A DNA stretch of 64,000 bases from Bacteroidota bacterium. GTDB taxonomy: Bacteria > Bacteroidota > Bacteroidia > Bacteroidales > VadinHA17. The stretch is from contig DRFJ01000051.1 of the NCBI GenBank assembly GCA_011050615.1, positions 1-64,000 on the forward strand, given 5' to 3'. A model generated the notes under the pieces. The model made no database searches, was not told the origin of the DNA, and saw only the letters and a program-made list of their open reading frames with translations. Of the stretch, positions 45,920 through 55,755 are shown piece by piece. The number at the start of each line of letters is the position of its first letter. Position 1 is the stretch's first letter. Position numbers and translations under genes: made by a program.

Positions 45920-46402
45920 TTATTCTGAATTTAAAGGTTTTACAATAATTTTATTTGATTCGATCTTCACTATCTCCACGTCTGTATTCTGAGGAATCAG
46001 TTTATCCAGAGTTTTGGCTTCGTAGTATTCCTCTCCCACCATTACTTTTCCCATCGGATTAAGCCTTGTTATGGTCCTTCCCTTATCGCCAACCTTAATC
46101 CTGCCTTCTTCCATTTTTACGAAATTAACCTTACCATTAATGGTCTTATTAAGCATAAGTTTTTTCCATGTTCCTGCTTTAAGCATAAAGACAGCAGATA
46201 GGCCTATCAGCACCGCTGTCGATATTAAGACTATCAGTCCGGTGGCAGGCCCCTCATAATAAAAGGCCATCACCACACCTGCAATTATGCTTATGGCTCC
46301 ACCGATGCCTGCGATTGTTATCCCCGGGACAATCAGAAACTCAACCAGGAAGAGGATTATTCCCAGAATAACAAGAAAAATTATTATACCCAGCGATTCC
46401 AT
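45920..46402 (-). CDS. NfeD-family membrane protein
   Basis: The product is 160 aa. Three or four hydrophobic segments span ~3-75 and a C-terminal OB-fold-like domain spans ~95-155 ('[20 protein letters not shown]', '[20 protein letters not shown]'). This is the short, protease-free NfeD form that partners flotillins. It lies 6 bp after clpS and 1 bp before floA. Confidence 0.9.
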   Translation of the reverse strand: MESLGIIIFLVILGIILFLVEFLIVPGITIAGIGGAISIIAGVVMAFYYEGPATGLIVLISTAVLIGLSAVFMLKAGTWKKLMLNKTINGKVNFVKMEEGRIKVGDKGRTITRLNPMGKVMVGEEYYEAKTLDKLIPQNTDVEIVKIESNKIIVKPLNSE

Positions 46403-46408
46403 TTGATA

Positions 46409-46675
46409 TTATTTTATTTCACAGCTGAGGTTACGGTCGAGAAGGCCTGTCCTCATTGACAAGAGTATCTTTTTCATTCCCGACTTGATCTCACAGCTTC
46501 CTTTGTGGTGAGCTATTAAAGCACATTGTTCAGCCTGGACAGGGTCATGTCCGCATATTTCAACCAATGACCCAATAACATGGTCAAAAGTATTATACTC
46601 ATCATTGAAGAGTATGAGTGTATACTTATAATTATCTTCTAATTTCCGCCTGTGCGGAATTGGCTTTTCTTTCAT
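46409..46675 (-). CDS. clpS: ClpS adaptor of Clp protease
   Basis: The product is 88 aa. The ClpS core is clear: 'YTLILFNDEYNTFDHVI' with the N-D-D/E binding-pocket signature and 'QAEQCALIAHHKGSCEIKSG' with the conserved H-x-x-G. It delivers N-degron substrates to ClpAP-type unfoldases. No Clp subunit gene lies adjacent. It is followed by nfeD and preceded by the SPOR-TPR gene. Confidence 0.92.
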   Translation of the reverse strand: MKEKPIPHRRKLEDNYKYTLILFNDEYNTFDHVIGSLVEICGHDPVQAEQCALIAHHKGSCEIKSGMKKILLSMRTGLLDRNLSCEIK

Positions 46676-46713
46676 TATTATTTAAAAGACCCGGATTACA
46701 AGTGTTTTACGTA

Positions 46714-48381
46714 TTATTTCTCAAAATACAGTTCAAACAGTTTTCTGGCAGTTTCCAGGGGGATTTCCTTTTCCCCAAGGTAGGCCACTGCTTTTGCCTC
46801 CTTCATACCGTTCCTGTAAAGGAGGTCGGCATAGGCGGCAGCACTTTCAAAAGTAAGAAATTTTCCAATTAAATACACATACTCCCCGGAAGCAGTTTCA
46901 TAAATATCATATGTTCTTTTATCGGCGAGTCTTTTCAGTAATTTAAGTTCATCATCCTCTGCTTTCTTTTTCACCTTCATTACCTCTACCCTGTATACCA
47001 GTGTGGGGGCTTCCCTGGGCTCATCATTATCAACAATCAAAGTATCCTGTTCAAAGAGGCTGACGTCAGCCCATTTATTCTCAAGTTGTCCGGCCTTTTC
47101 CATGCTTATCCTGCTCCCGTCCATCAGGGCTATGACAAAAGCATCGTTGAAGCCTTTCTGTTTAACCTTAACCAGGGCTCTGTCTGCATCCTCCTTTGAC
47201 CTGAACATTCCCGCATAATAAAAATTTACATCCGAGCCTTCGGCCCTGTAAATACCCAGGGGGCCGAGCCCCCGGAAGAATGAAGCCTCCTGGGGGTTTC
47301 TGAAAGCCGCAAGCTGTATCCTGTACAACAATCCGTCCGGTAATTCGGGGTTAAGGGGAATATCATCCTGTTCATACTGTTCACTGAACAATGACAGAAC
47401 AGGTTCCGGACCTTCAGGGGGCAAAGCCGGGGTATTGACTTCTATGGTATCTGTCTCCACTGATATTTTATCCTTTCCCAGGGTATCTGTTTCTTCTTCT
47501 GCGTCAGTTTTTTCTTTATCATCAAGGTATCTGTTTATAAGCCCCTCATCATATTTTGCGGATGCCAGTTTTGCTGCCTCACCGTATTTTTGATCAGCGG
47601 TTCTCTGGAGTTCAAATCCGGCCTTTTCAAGTGACAGTATTTTAGCCCTCACCGACTGTCTGTCCTCCTCTGAAAGGTCCGGGAGGGTCGATCTGTACCT
47701 GTCGGCAAGCCGCAGTACCGAGTCGGCCCTGAATTGATATTCAAGGGCCTCCCTTGCCAGTCTTTCGTACTCCGAACCAGGCCCCGGAGGCTGCTCCACG
47801 GCGTCACGCGATGTATCTGCCACCGGTTCAATATATTCGTCAACCGCTATGACAAACTCTTCTTCTCCCGCATCTGTTTTTACTCTTTCTGCTTCAAGGT
47901 TGCCGGTTTTGACCCGGCATTCAGAAATAAGTGCATCAATACCCAGCTCTCTCACTTCTCTCCTGCGTGCCAGTTTCCGGTATGTGTCGTAGGCATCAAT
48001 GGCAGGATCAAAGTCCCCGTTCAACTGATAAGCCCTGCCAAGGTAATACCAGGCCTTAGCAGGCACAGACCTGATCGCCGATGAACCGCCTATGGCTTCC
48101 TTAAGAATATTTGCTGCTTCACCCGGCTCCTGCTTCAGATTTACCATGCAGGCACCGGTATAGTACTTATACACGGGATCGGCCCTGAAACTTGCTGAAA
48201 GAGCTTTATAATGCTTCAGTGCAGTAGTGTAATCCTCATTATCAAATGCCCTCTCAGCAACAGTCCTGTCAGGATTAAAATCCGGGTCCTGGCCCCCGGC
48301 ATTTATGCAGGAAATTATTATTAAAGTAAGTAATGACGCCAGTAATTTCCCTGTGCTATTCTTCAACCACTTCTGTTCCAT
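46714..48381 (-). CDS. TPR protein with SPOR-like domains
   Basis: The product is 555 aa from Met at 48381, which gives a signal peptide or anchor (LLASLLTLIIISCINAGGQ). TPR repeats occupy ~30-150 ('RAFDNEDYTTALKHYKALSA', 'AKAWYYLGRAYQLNGDFDPA'). A variable acidic linker follows. Two SPOR-like repeats occur near 355-425 ('LLYRIQLAAFRNPQEASFFR', 'NFYYAGMFRSKEDADRALVK') and ~475-545 ('LVYRVEVMKVKKKAEDDELK', 'YVYLIGKFLTFESAAAYADL'). SPOR domains bind denuded peptidoglycan. It is likely periplasmic and cell-wall associated. Confidence 0.82.
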   Translation of the reverse strand: MEQKWLKNSTGKLLASLLTLIIISCINAGGQDPDFNPDRTVAERAFDNEDYTTALKHYKALSASFRADPVYKYYTGACMVNLKQEPGEAANILKEAIGGSSAIRSVPAKAWYYLGRAYQLNGDFDPAIDAYDTYRKLARRREVRELGIDALISECRVKTGNLEAERVKTDAGEEEFVIAVDEYIEPVADTSRDAVEQPPGPGSEYERLAREALEYQFRADSVLRLADRYRSTLPDLSEEDRQSVRAKILSLEKAGFELQRTADQKYGEAAKLASAKYDEGLINRYLDDKEKTDAEEETDTLGKDKISVETDTIEVNTPALPPEGPEPVLSLFSEQYEQDDIPLNPELPDGLLYRIQLAAFRNPQEASFFRGLGPLGIYRAEGSDVNFYYAGMFRSKEDADRALVKVKQKGFNDAFVIALMDGSRISMEKAGQLENKWADVSLFEQDTLIVDNDEPREAPTLVYRVEVMKVKKKAEDDELKLLKRLADKRTYDIYETASGEYVYLIGKFLTFESAAAYADLLYRNGMKEAKAVAYLGEKEIPLETARKLFELYFEK

Positions 48382-48433
48382 AATTGTTGTTAATAACAAT
48401 TACATATTTTGTTTCAATATACGACTCAAACTT

Positions 48434-48445
48434 CGTAAATTTACG
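48434..48445. promoter_or_regulatory. Perfect 12-bp palindrome between divergent SPOR-TPR and bcp genes
   Basis: CGTAAATTTACG is a perfect palindrome in the 90-bp divergent intergenic region. It is placed 26 bp before the bcp start. It could be an operator for a dimeric regulator acting on one or both genes; no regulator is known for it. Confidence 0.4.
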
Positions 48446-48471
48446 TTTAATATAAAAATTATTTTGTAATA

Positions 48472-48933
48472 ATGAAAGAACCTGAAGCAGGCCAGAAGGC
48501 CCCTTTTTTTGAAGGCAATGATCAAAACGGCAACAAAATAAGTCTTGACGATTATAAAGGGAAAAAACTGGTACTCTATTTTTACCCGAAGGATAACACT
48601 CCCGGATGCACGGATGAAGCATGCAACCTGAGGGATAACTACAACGATCTTATCGAAAAGGGATTTGCGGTGGTTGGAATTAGTCCCGATTCGGATAAAT
48701 CACATCAGAAATTCGCTGATAAGCATAATCTTCCCTTCCCGCTGATAGCCGATCCCGGGAAGAAAATAATGTCGGAATACGGAACATGGGGTGAAAAAAA
48801 GATGTACGGGAAGTCATTCACGGGAGTACTCCGTACAACTTTCATTATCAATGAAGAAGGAAATATTGAGGAAGTAATAAAGAAAGTTGACACCAAGAAA
48901 CATGCTGAACAGATATACAAACTATACGAATAA
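48472..48933 (+). CDS. bcp: Thioredoxin-dependent thiol peroxidase (Bcp-type peroxiredoxin)
   Basis: The product is 153 aa. Peroxidatic Cys46 and resolving Cys51 lie in [14 protein letters not shown], the Bcp/PrxQ signature with five-residue spacing. '[15 protein letters not shown]' carries the conserved Arg. It reduces hydroperoxides in the cytoplasm. It is 26 bp before recA, so the two are probably co-transcribed. Confidence 0.94.
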   Translation: MKEPEAGQKAPFFEGNDQNGNKISLDDYKGKKLVLYFYPKDNTPGCTDEACNLRDNYNDLIEKGFAVVGISPDSDKSHQKFADKHNLPFPLIADPGKKIMSEYGTWGEKKMYGKSFTGVLRTTFIINEEGNIEEVIKKVDTKKHAEQIYKLYE

Positions 48934-48959
48934 TAAACCAAACAAGCCAATTCAATAGT

Positions 48960-49973
48960 ATGAGTAACGAAAAAAAAGAGATCAATAAGGACAAGCTTAA
49001 AGCCCTGGAGATAACCATAGGCAAAATAGAAAAAGATTTTGGTAAAGGCACAATAATGAAACTGGGCGACCAGGCTGTACAGGACGTAAGGTCAATAAGT
49101 ACAGGATCGGTTGGCCTTGATATGGCTCTTGGCATAGGAGGCATCCCGAGGGGAAGGGTTACCGAGATATACGGACCGGAAGCTTCGGGGAAAACCACAC
49201 TTGCAATACAGGTTATTGCCGAGGCGCAAAAGGCAGGAGGTGTTGCTGCCATCCTTGACGCTGAACATGCCTTTGACAGGTTTTATGCTGAAAAACTGGG
49301 AGTTGACATAGATAACCTCCTTATCTCCCAGCCCGACAATGGGGAACAGGCACTTGAGATCGCCGACCACCTTATACGATCAGGTGCCCTTGATATTGTG
49401 GTTATTGATTCTGTGGCTGCCCTCACTCCAAAAGCAGAAATTGAGGGGGAAATGGGTGATTCAAAAATGGGACTGCAGGCACGTCTCATGTCACAGGCAT
49501 TGCGCAAGCTGACGGCAAATATCAGTAAAACGCATACCTGTTGTATCTTCATAAACCAGCTGAGGGAAAAAATAGGTGTTTTGTTCGGTAACCCCGAAAC
49601 AACAACAGGGGGAAATGCCCTGAAATTCTATGCCTCGGTAAGGCTCGACATACGAAGGATCAGCCAGATAAAAGAAGGTGAAGATATTATCGGCAGCCGT
49701 ACAAGAGTTAAGGTTGTGAAAAATAAGCTGGCTCCCCCCTTCCGTAAAGCCGAATTCGACATAATGTATGGCGAAGGGATCAGCCGTACCGGCGAAATAA
49801 TTGATATGGGTATTGAAAATAATATACTCACCAAAAGCGGATCGTGGTTCAGCTATGGTGACACAAAGCTGGGACAGGGAAGGGAAGCGGTGAAGCAGAT
49901 ATTGCTCGATAACCCCGAGCTGCTTGATGAACTGAGCGAAAAAATAAAAGAAGCACTTAAACCCAAAACTTAA
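48960..49973 (+). CDS. recA: Recombinase RecA
   Basis: The product is 337 aa. Walker [10 protein letters not shown] lies at 72-80. '[20 protein letters not shown]', '[20 protein letters not shown]', '[20 protein letters not shown]' and '[16 protein letters not shown]' are the RecA hallmarks. It catalyses strand exchange and SOS co-protease activity. It has 3 bp before the S9 peptidase gene, so it is read with it. Confidence 0.98.
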   Translation: MSNEKKEINKDKLKALEITIGKIEKDFGKGTIMKLGDQAVQDVRSISTGSVGLDMALGIGGIPRGRVTEIYGPEASGKTTLAIQVIAEAQKAGGVAAILDAEHAFDRFYAEKLGVDIDNLLISQPDNGEQALEIADHLIRSGALDIVVIDSVAALTPKAEIEGEMGDSKMGLQARLMSQALRKLTANISKTHTCCIFINQLREKIGVLFGNPETTTGGNALKFYASVRLDIRRISQIKEGEDIIGSRTRVKVVKNKLAPPFRKAEFDIMYGEGISRTGEIIDMGIENNILTKSGSWFSYGDTKLGQGREAVKQILLDNPELLDELSEKIKEALKPKT

Positions 49974-49976
49974 TAT

Positions 49977-52040
49977 ATGAATCGTTTTTATATTCTTGCA
50001 GCATCATTCATACTGGTGCTTGCCACTTATTCCTGCAAAACAACTGAAAAGGAAAAACAGGCTATTTTTGACCTCCGGCTTAGCGCAGAGGAAATTGAAG
50101 GGGGAATTATGACCCCGGAAATTTTATGGAAGTTCCGGAGAATGGGCAGTATTTGCCCGTCTCCCGACGGTAAAACAGTACTCTTTACATTAACAGAATA
50201 CAACCTGGCTGATGAAGCGAGAAGAACAAATATCTTTTCAATCCCCTCTGATGGCGGTGAAATAAGACAGCTGACGGATAAGGGAGGAAACTCACCCTCA
50301 TGGATAATGGATGGTGATAAGATAGCATTTGCCAGCCAGGGTGCACTGTGGACAATGAACCCCGACGGTAGCGGGAAGAAGAAAGTTAAAAACCTCGAAA
50401 ATTTTGAGACCTATTCCATATCACCCCAGGACAATATGATCTATTTTACCCGGAGGGTGAAACTTGATCAGACTCCCAATGAGAAACATGGTATGCCCCT
50501 GGCTGACATGAGGATTATTGATGATCTCATGTTCAGACACTGGAATTACTGGCATGACTATTCATACAGCCATGTTTTTATTGCATTCTTTGACGGTGAA
50601 TCAGTTACAGGGATAAAGGATATAATGGAAGGACAGAAATATGAATCTCCTACGGCACCATGGTTCGATGAAGGCGAAATAAGCTGGAGCCCTGACGGGA
50701 AAAAGATTGCATATACAAGTAAAAAGCTTCGCGGCAAGGAAGAAGCCATAAGCACAAATACCGATATCTACCTCTATGACACAGACACTGAAAGCACAAT
50801 TAATATCAGTGAAGGAAATGAAGGATTTGACCATTACCCGGTATTCAGCCCCGACGGTTCCAAGCTTGCATGGCAGAGCCAGGAGGAAGACGGTTATGAA
50901 GCAGATCTTGAACGTCTATTTATATATGACTTTTCTGAACAATCAATATCATGGCCTTCGGAAGGCTGGGATTATAATATCGGGAATATCAGGTGGTCAT
51001 CCGATGGCGGGACCATATATTTTTCAAGTCCCTACCTCGGTACAGCCCAGATCTTTAATATTGATCTGTCCTCGGGTGAAATAAACCAGGTAAGCAGTGG
51101 CAAGTATGATTACAGCCCTGTCGCCGTACAGGGAGATCAAATTATTACGGGGATACAATCAATGTCGATGCCCACCGAAATAGCCATCCTTTCTGCAGCC
51201 TCCGGAGATATGAACATCATAAGTTCTGTTAACGGACATATTTCCGACCATATAAAAATGGGAGAGACTGAAGAACGGTACATCAAAACAAGTGACGGTA
51301 AAGACCTGCAGATGTGGATAATATATCCCCCTGACTTTGATCCTTCAAAGCAATACCCGGCACTCCTTTATTGCAAAGGGGGCCCCCAGGGACCTCTCGG
51401 CCAGAGCTGGTCGTACCGGTGGAATTACCAGATGATGGCTGCCAATGGATATATAGTGGTAGCTCCCAACAGGAGAGGAAATTCAGGTTTCGGCTCAGAG
51501 TGGAGAGAGCAGATATCCGGCGATTACGGTGGTAAAAACATGCAGGACTACCTCGATGCCATTGATTATATGGCTGCTGAACCCTACATTGACGAAGAAA
51601 GACTGGGAGCAGTGGGCGCCAGTTATGGTGGCTATTCGGTTTTTTACCTTGCGGGAATACATGAAGGGAGGTTCAAGGCGCTGATATCTCATTGCGGAAT
51701 GTTCAATATAGAAAGCTGGTATGGTTCAACCGAAGAACTATGGTTCCCCAACAAGGATATAGGCGGACCATACTGGGAAGAGCCCAAACCCGCAGGCTAT
51801 AAATATTCGCCTCACCTCTATGTTGACAGGTGGACAGCCCCCATTATGATAATAGTCGGTGAACATGACTACAGGATACCCTATACCCAGAGCCTGGAAG
51901 CATTCACTGCGGCTCAGCTGAAAGGTGTCCCCAGCAAACTGCTGTTCTTCCACGATGAAACACATTTTGTCACCAGCCCGCAGAATGCCGTTATATGGCA
52001 GAGAGAATTTTTTGAGTGGCTGGATACCTACTTGAAATAG
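49977..52040 (+). CDS. S9-family peptidase (DPP/acylaminoacyl peptidase type), probable lipoprotein
   Basis: The product is 687 aa. The N-terminus is a lipoprotein-like signal (LATYS-C20). A beta-propeller (~45-420) carries repeated S-P-D-G cores ('ISWSPDGKKIAYTSK', 'PVFSPDGSKLAWQS'). The alpha/beta-hydrolase domain follows with nucleophile Ser in GASYGGYSV, Asp in 'IIVGEHDYRIPY' and His in 'HDETHFVTSPQNA'. It cleaves oligopeptides in the periplasm. Stop is TAG. Confidence 0.9.
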   Translation: MNRFYILAASFILVLATYSCKTTEKEKQAIFDLRLSAEEIEGGIMTPEILWKFRRMGSICPSPDGKTVLFTLTEYNLADEARRTNIFSIPSDGGEIRQLTDKGGNSPSWIMDGDKIAFASQGALWTMNPDGSGKKKVKNLENFETYSISPQDNMIYFTRRVKLDQTPNEKHGMPLADMRIIDDLMFRHWNYWHDYSYSHVFIAFFDGESVTGIKDIMEGQKYESPTAPWFDEGEISWSPDGKKIAYTSKKLRGKEEAISTNTDIYLYDTDTESTINISEGNEGFDHYPVFSPDGSKLAWQSQEEDGYEADLERLFIYDFSEQSISWPSEGWDYNIGNIRWSSDGGTIYFSSPYLGTAQIFNIDLSSGEINQVSSGKYDYSPVAVQGDQIITGIQSMSMPTEIAILSAASGDMNIISSVNGHISDHIKMGETEERYIKTSDGKDLQMWIIYPPDFDPSKQYPALLYCKGGPQGPLGQSWSYRWNYQMMAANGYIVVAPNRRGNSGFGSEWREQISGDYGGKNMQDYLDAIDYMAAEPYIDEERLGAVGASYGGYSVFYLAGIHEGRFKALISHCGMFNIESWYGSTEELWFPNKDIGGPYWEEPKPAGYKYSPHLYVDRWTAPIMIIVGEHDYRIPYTQSLEAFTAAQLKGVPSKLLFFHDETHFVTSPQNAVIWQREFFEWLDTYLK

Positions 52041-52097
52041 AGACGAAGTGATTGAGAGATTAAGCGACTGAGAGATGAAGTGCTTAGTCTCTTAGTC
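52041..52097. repeat. 16-bp imperfect tandem repeats and hairpin between converging genes
   Basis: GAAGTGATTGAGAGAT and TAAGCGACTGAGAGAT are adjacent 16-nt units, and a third begins GAAGTG. GACTGAGAGA (52066-52075) pairs with TCTCTTAGTC (52088-52097) with one G-T, forming a hairpin that overlaps the miaA stop. It may be a terminator. A short-period repeat of this kind could vary between strains. Confidence 0.5.
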
Positions 52098-53015
52098 TTC
52101 AAGAAAACGCAGTGCTTTTTGCAGCTTTATTTTATTATCCAGCTCCCCATCAATCCATTGGATCTTGATTCCCCGTCGTTCCATTCCCCTGAACCAGGTC
52201 ATCTGCCTTTTGGCGAAGCGGTGAATGGCTGTTTCCAGACCCTGTTTCATCTCATCATAGCTGATCTTTCCCTGCAAGTAATAGGTTATATACTTATACT
52301 CGAGGCCATAATACACCAGATCATCAGGTGACACACCCCCTTCAAGCAGGCCCCTTACCTCTTCAATCATGCCCGATTTTAACCTAGAATCAAGCCTTTC
52401 GCTTATCCTCCTTCTCCTGGTAGCCCTGTCGGTAAATATTCCCAGTATTAAAGGTTTCATCCGGGGGAATTCATCCTCTGAACCGGCATTGTCCCTGTAA
52501 TACTCTGCAATCTCGATAGCCCTGATAGCTCTTTTGCGGGTATCAATATCGGTTTTGTTATGTATATCTTTATAGGATGAAAGTATTTCTATCAGATCTT
52601 CCATCGTCCTATGCTCAAGCCTGTCTCTCAATTCCTTATTCACAGGCACTTTAATAAGCTTATACCCGCTTATTATGCTATCGAGGTACATACCTGAGCC
52701 TCCGCAGACCACAGGAATGATATCCCTTTTTTTAAGCCTGTTGTACACTTCAAGAAAATCGCGCTGGTATTCAAATACGTTATACTTATACCCCGGGTCA
52801 GCAATGTCGATAAGATGAGAGGGTACTTTCAGCCCGTCAACTACATAGTCATCATAATCCTTACCCGTGCCTATATCCATTCCGCGGTAAACCTGCCTTG
52901 AATCGGCACTGATTATTTCACCTCCCAGCTGTGAAGCAAGAAGGGCTGCAAATCTCGTTTTCCCTGAAGCCGTAGGTCCGGTTATTACTATAATATCATG
53001 GCTGCGGGCTATCAT
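52092..53015 (-). CDS. miaA: tRNA dimethylallyltransferase
   Basis: The product is 307 aa. P-loop GPTASGKT lies at 13-20. 'SADSRQVYRGMDIGTGK', 'HLIDIADPGYKYNVFEYQRD' and 'VVCGGSGMYLDSI' are family motifs. It adds the isopentenyl group to A37 of UNN-decoding tRNAs. It is a single gene divergent from the Yip1-family gene. Confidence 0.95.
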   Translation of the reverse strand: MIARSHDIIVITGPTASGKTRFAALLASQLGGEIISADSRQVYRGMDIGTGKDYDDYVVDGLKVPSHLIDIADPGYKYNVFEYQRDFLEVYNRLKKRDIIPVVCGGSGMYLDSIISGYKLIKVPVNKELRDRLEHRTMEDLIEILSSYKDIHNKTDIDTRKRAIRAIEIAEYYRDNAGSEDEFPRMKPLILGIFTDRATRRRRISERLDSRLKSGMIEEVRGLLEGGVSPDDLVYYGLEYKYITYYLQGKISYDEMKQGLETAIHRFAKRQMTWFRGMERRGIKIQWIDGELDNKIKLQKALRFLED

Positions 53016-53022
53016 CCCTGAA

Positions 53023-53049
53023 TTGTTTCCCTAAAATTAGTTATTTTTG
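53023..53049 (+). promoter_or_regulatory. Bacteroidota-type promoter of the yip1-smpB unit
   Basis: TTG at 53023-53025 and TATTTTTG at 53042-53049 are 16 nt apart. The start point would be ~53055, giving a leader of under 20 nt before the ATG at 53072. Confidence 0.5.
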
Positions 53050-53071
53050 TGGCTTTGAAAAATACAATGTT

Positions 53072-53662
53072 ATGGTCGACCTAAGAATGCTCAGGGACAG
53101 GGCAAAGTATATTATTTTACACCCGGTCAGAGCATGGGAAACGATAAGAAAGGAAAACAGGTCTGTAAAAACGGTACATAACTCCTTCCTTATCCCCGTT
53201 CTAATCCTGATATCGCTCTCTGCTTTTGCAGGTTCACTTATTTATAATCCCACGGGCCTATCAGTATTGTTCCCTGTTATCAGGGCCCTTAAACAATTTT
53301 TTTGCTTTTACCTGACTGTTTTCCTTTCTTCCTGGGCCCTCAATGAGATTTCAGTTGCTTTTATACAACATAAAGACTATGCTTTTAATTTTAAGCTTGT
53401 ATCATATTCATTTACACCATTGTACATTACGGTAATAATTACAAGGTTTCTGCCCGAACTGGAATTGCTTAATCTGCTGGGTCTTTATGGTGCCTATATT
53501 GTATATGCCGGGCTTAACTCTGTTGAAAATTTGGGCAGGAGAAGTTTATTAAGATACTTTATTGTAGCTTTGATGACGGTTATAACATTTTATTTTGCCA
53601 TAAGCTGGCTTAGCCGGTCCCTGCTTGAGGGTTTATATTTTTCATTTGCAGGCAGTATATGA
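53072..53662 (+). CDS. Yip1-family membrane protein
   Basis: The product is 196 aa with about five hydrophobic segments (~38-58, 65-90, 110-130, 135-155, 165-185). The N-terminal '[18 protein letters not shown]' fits the Yip1/YIPF-like family motif. The function in bacteria is not known. Its stop codon overlaps the smpB ATG (ATGA). Confidence 0.75.
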   Translation: MVDLRMLRDRAKYIILHPVRAWETIRKENRSVKTVHNSFLIPVLILISLSAFAGSLIYNPTGLSVLFPVIRALKQFFCFYLTVFLSSWALNEISVAFIQHKDYAFNFKLVSYSFTPLYITVIITRFLPELELLNLLGLYGAYIVYAGLNSVENLGRRSLLRYFIVALMTVITFYFAISWLSRSLLEGLYFSFAGSI

Positions 53663-54120
53663 AAAGGGGAAAGCAACATAATGTGCTTATTAAGAACAAA
53701 AAGGCGTCGCATGATTATTTGTTCATCGATACCTATATTGCAGGCATACAGCTCACGGGAACTGAAATAAAATCCATCAGGGCCGGTAAGGCTAGCCTTG
53801 TTGATTCATTCTGCAGGTTCAGGAATGGTGAATTATATGTTACCGGCATGAACATATCCGAATATTACTGGGGCAATATTAATAATCACGAACCACGCCG
53901 TGAGAGGAAGCTGCTGTTGCACAGGAAGGAATTAAGAAAGCTGGAAAGAAAGATAAAGGAAAGTGGTCTTACCATAATCATGACGAAGCTTTTCATTAAT
54001 GATCGGGGACTGGCAAAAGCGGAGATAGCCCTGGCTAAGGGTAGAAAGGAATATGACCAGAGGGAGAGCCTGAAGAGGAAGGATGCCCAGAGGGAGATTG
54101 ACAGGAAACTGAAGCTGTAA
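53659..54120 (+). CDS. smpB: SsrA-binding protein SmpB
   Basis: The product is 153 aa. '[20 protein letters not shown]', '[16 protein letters not shown]' and the basic C-terminal tail '[19 protein letters not shown]' are characteristic. It delivers tmRNA to stalled ribosomes. The tmRNA gene itself is not in the window. It overlaps the Yip1 gene by 4 bp and its stop is adjacent to the stop of the convergent gene. Confidence 0.96.
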   Translation: MKRGKQHNVLIKNKKASHDYLFIDTYIAGIQLTGTEIKSIRAGKASLVDSFCRFRNGELYVTGMNISEYYWGNINNHEPRRERKLLLHRKELRKLERKIKESGLTIIMTKLFINDRGLAKAEIALAKGRKEYDQRESLKRKDAQREIDRKLKL

Positions 54121-54915
54121 TTATTCTGTTAGTGTTCTTGCCAGGCTTATTGATATTTGCTCATCACCCCGGTATGCAACAAGAAAAGCATCATTGACTC
54201 CCTGACTTTTAAGACCGGCAAGGTAAGCCGATGCTTCCTTATAGTTCGGAAAAGCTCCATTCTGGTATTTATACATATTGCCCGTTTTCAGTACTTTAAT
54301 ATCGTATTTCAGGGGACATGCTATCCTTTTTTCAAGCTCCGGCTTTGTAAGGTGCTCCGATGAGATAGCCACCTGGACCCTGAACTCAACCTTCTGTGAC
54401 AATTCCTTCTTTATGAGCGTATCGATCGGGATAGCGTTAACAGCAGCGGCTTCTTCCCTGTTAAATTCTTCAAGGTTTTCTTCTACAATGGCATTCCTGT
54501 CAAGCCTTATTGTCACCGGCCCGAACTCAACTGTTTTCCGGGAATCACCCTCAATAACACAATTGAGTGTCCCACCGAGTCTGAATGAGCCTTTCAGGGC
54601 TTCATCAGCCTTTGCCAGGTAACTTATCCTTATAATTTTATCTTTCGGCATTTTCACCCATACAAAATTCACCTGGTTATTTTCCCAGTAGAAGTCAGCT
54701 CCTGCAGTTTCACCGCTTCTGACAGAAAATCCCTGGGGAAGATCCTGGTAAAACCTGGCAAATTCATAGAGGCCGTCATTTCGTATTTCAATCCTGACAG
54801 GAACATAACTGCCGGGAGGCCATGCAGGCTGGGTAATTACATTTATTGATTTATCCTGTGAAAGAGCATTGAAGGAGTAAAAAAACATCAGTATTATAAC
54901 GGCAGGGTAGCGCAT
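54121..54915 (-). CDS. Exported protein of unknown function with SPOR-like C-terminus
   Basis: The product is 264 aa from Met at 54915, chosen because it gives a signal peptide (MRYPAVIILMFFYSFNALSQ) and avoids a 44-bp overlap with the LOG gene. Residues ~20-150 look like an Ig-like or cohesin-like beta sandwich ('WPPGSYVPVRIEIRNDGLYE'). The last ~80 residues ('EFRVQVAISSEHLTKPELEK', 'NYKEASAYLAGLKSQGVNDA') resemble SPOR repeats. A cell-wall-associated periplasmic role is likely, with no known family. Confidence 0.7.
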   Translation of the reverse strand: MRYPAVIILMFFYSFNALSQDKSINVITQPAWPPGSYVPVRIEIRNDGLYEFARFYQDLPQGFSVRSGETAGADFYWENNQVNFVWVKMPKDKIIRISYLAKADEALKGSFRLGGTLNCVIEGDSRKTVEFGPVTIRLDRNAIVEENLEEFNREEAAAVNAIPIDTLIKKELSQKVEFRVQVAISSEHLTKPELEKRIACPLKYDIKVLKTGNMYKYQNGAFPNYKEASAYLAGLKSQGVNDAFLVAYRGDEQISISLARTLTE

Positions 54916-54925
54916 AAGATTAAAT

Positions 54926-55636
54926 TTAGAAGTTTGGACTGAGAAGATACTTTGAATAGAAGGCATCAATCAGGTTAACTGCTTCATCGGCTGTATCAAC
55001 TACATTGAACAGTTTGAGGTCTTCATCAGAAATATTTGCCTCCTCCCTGAGCATAGTTTCTTTAATCCAGTCAATAAGTCCGGCCCAGTATTTTTTTCCA
55101 ACCATTATAATTGGAAATTTCCCTATCTTTTTTGTCTGTATCAAAGTAATTGCCTCAAATAATTCATCAAAGGTTCCAAAGCCCCCCGGAAGTACTATAA
55201 AGCCCTGGGCATATTTCATAAACATCACTTTCCTTACAAAAAAATGATCGAAGGTTATAAGTTTATCAGAATCGATATAATCATTTGGTTTCTGTTCAAA
55301 GGGCAGGTCGATATTAATTCCAACCGATTTGCCCATGCCCCTTGAAGCCCCCTTGTTTGCCGCCTCCATTATCCCGGGCCCTCCCCCGGTAATCACACCG
55401 TAGCCCTTATTGGTAAGTTTATATGCAATTTCCTCTGCCAGTGAGTAATACTTGTTACCGGGCTTTGTCCGTGCCGAACCAAAGAGCGAGACACAGGGGC
55501 CTATCCTGGCCAGTTTTTCGAATCCTTCAACAAACTCGGAGATAATCTTAAAGACCCTCCATGAGTCCATTGCCTGTATTTCATTCCATGTCTTATTCTG
55601 AAAAGCATTCTGAACCAGATCTTGTTCTTTTTCCAT
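54926..55636 (-). CDS. LOG-family (TIGR00730-like) nucleotide phosphoribohydrolase-like protein
   Basis: The product is 236 aa. The Rossmann fold motifs are 'GVITGGGPGIMEAANKGA' and 'FIVLPGGFGTFDELFEAITL' (P-G-G-x-G-T-x-x-E). Family members release free cytokinin-like bases or act on nucleotide monophosphates; older annotations call them lysine decarboxylases. Its 'RTKPGNKYYSLAEEIAYKL' segment is typical of the long bacterial form. It is upstream of the SPOR-like exported gene on the minus strand. Confidence 0.88.
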   Translation of the reverse strand: MEKEQDLVQNAFQNKTWNEIQAMDSWRVFKIISEFVEGFEKLARIGPCVSLFGSARTKPGNKYYSLAEEIAYKLTNKGYGVITGGGPGIMEAANKGASRGMGKSVGINIDLPFEQKPNDYIDSDKLITFDHFFVRKVMFMKYAQGFIVLPGGFGTFDELFEAITLIQTKKIGKFPIIMVGKKYWAGLIDWIKETMLREEANISDEDLKLFNVVDTADEAVNLIDAFYSKYLLSPNF

Positions 55637-55755
55637 AATGTTTAAAAATAATAAATAATATCTAATCTTGTTTTAGATTCACTCACCACGGGTTCCGGGG
55701 GATTGTATTATTTTTTTGTGACCCGGGCCCGTCCTTGCTCCCTGGATCCACACCG

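Noticed and set aside
53659-54120. A linked tmRNA (ssrA) next to smpB
   Set aside because: The neighbouring DNA is fully coding on both sides and no tmRNA-like structure was seen.
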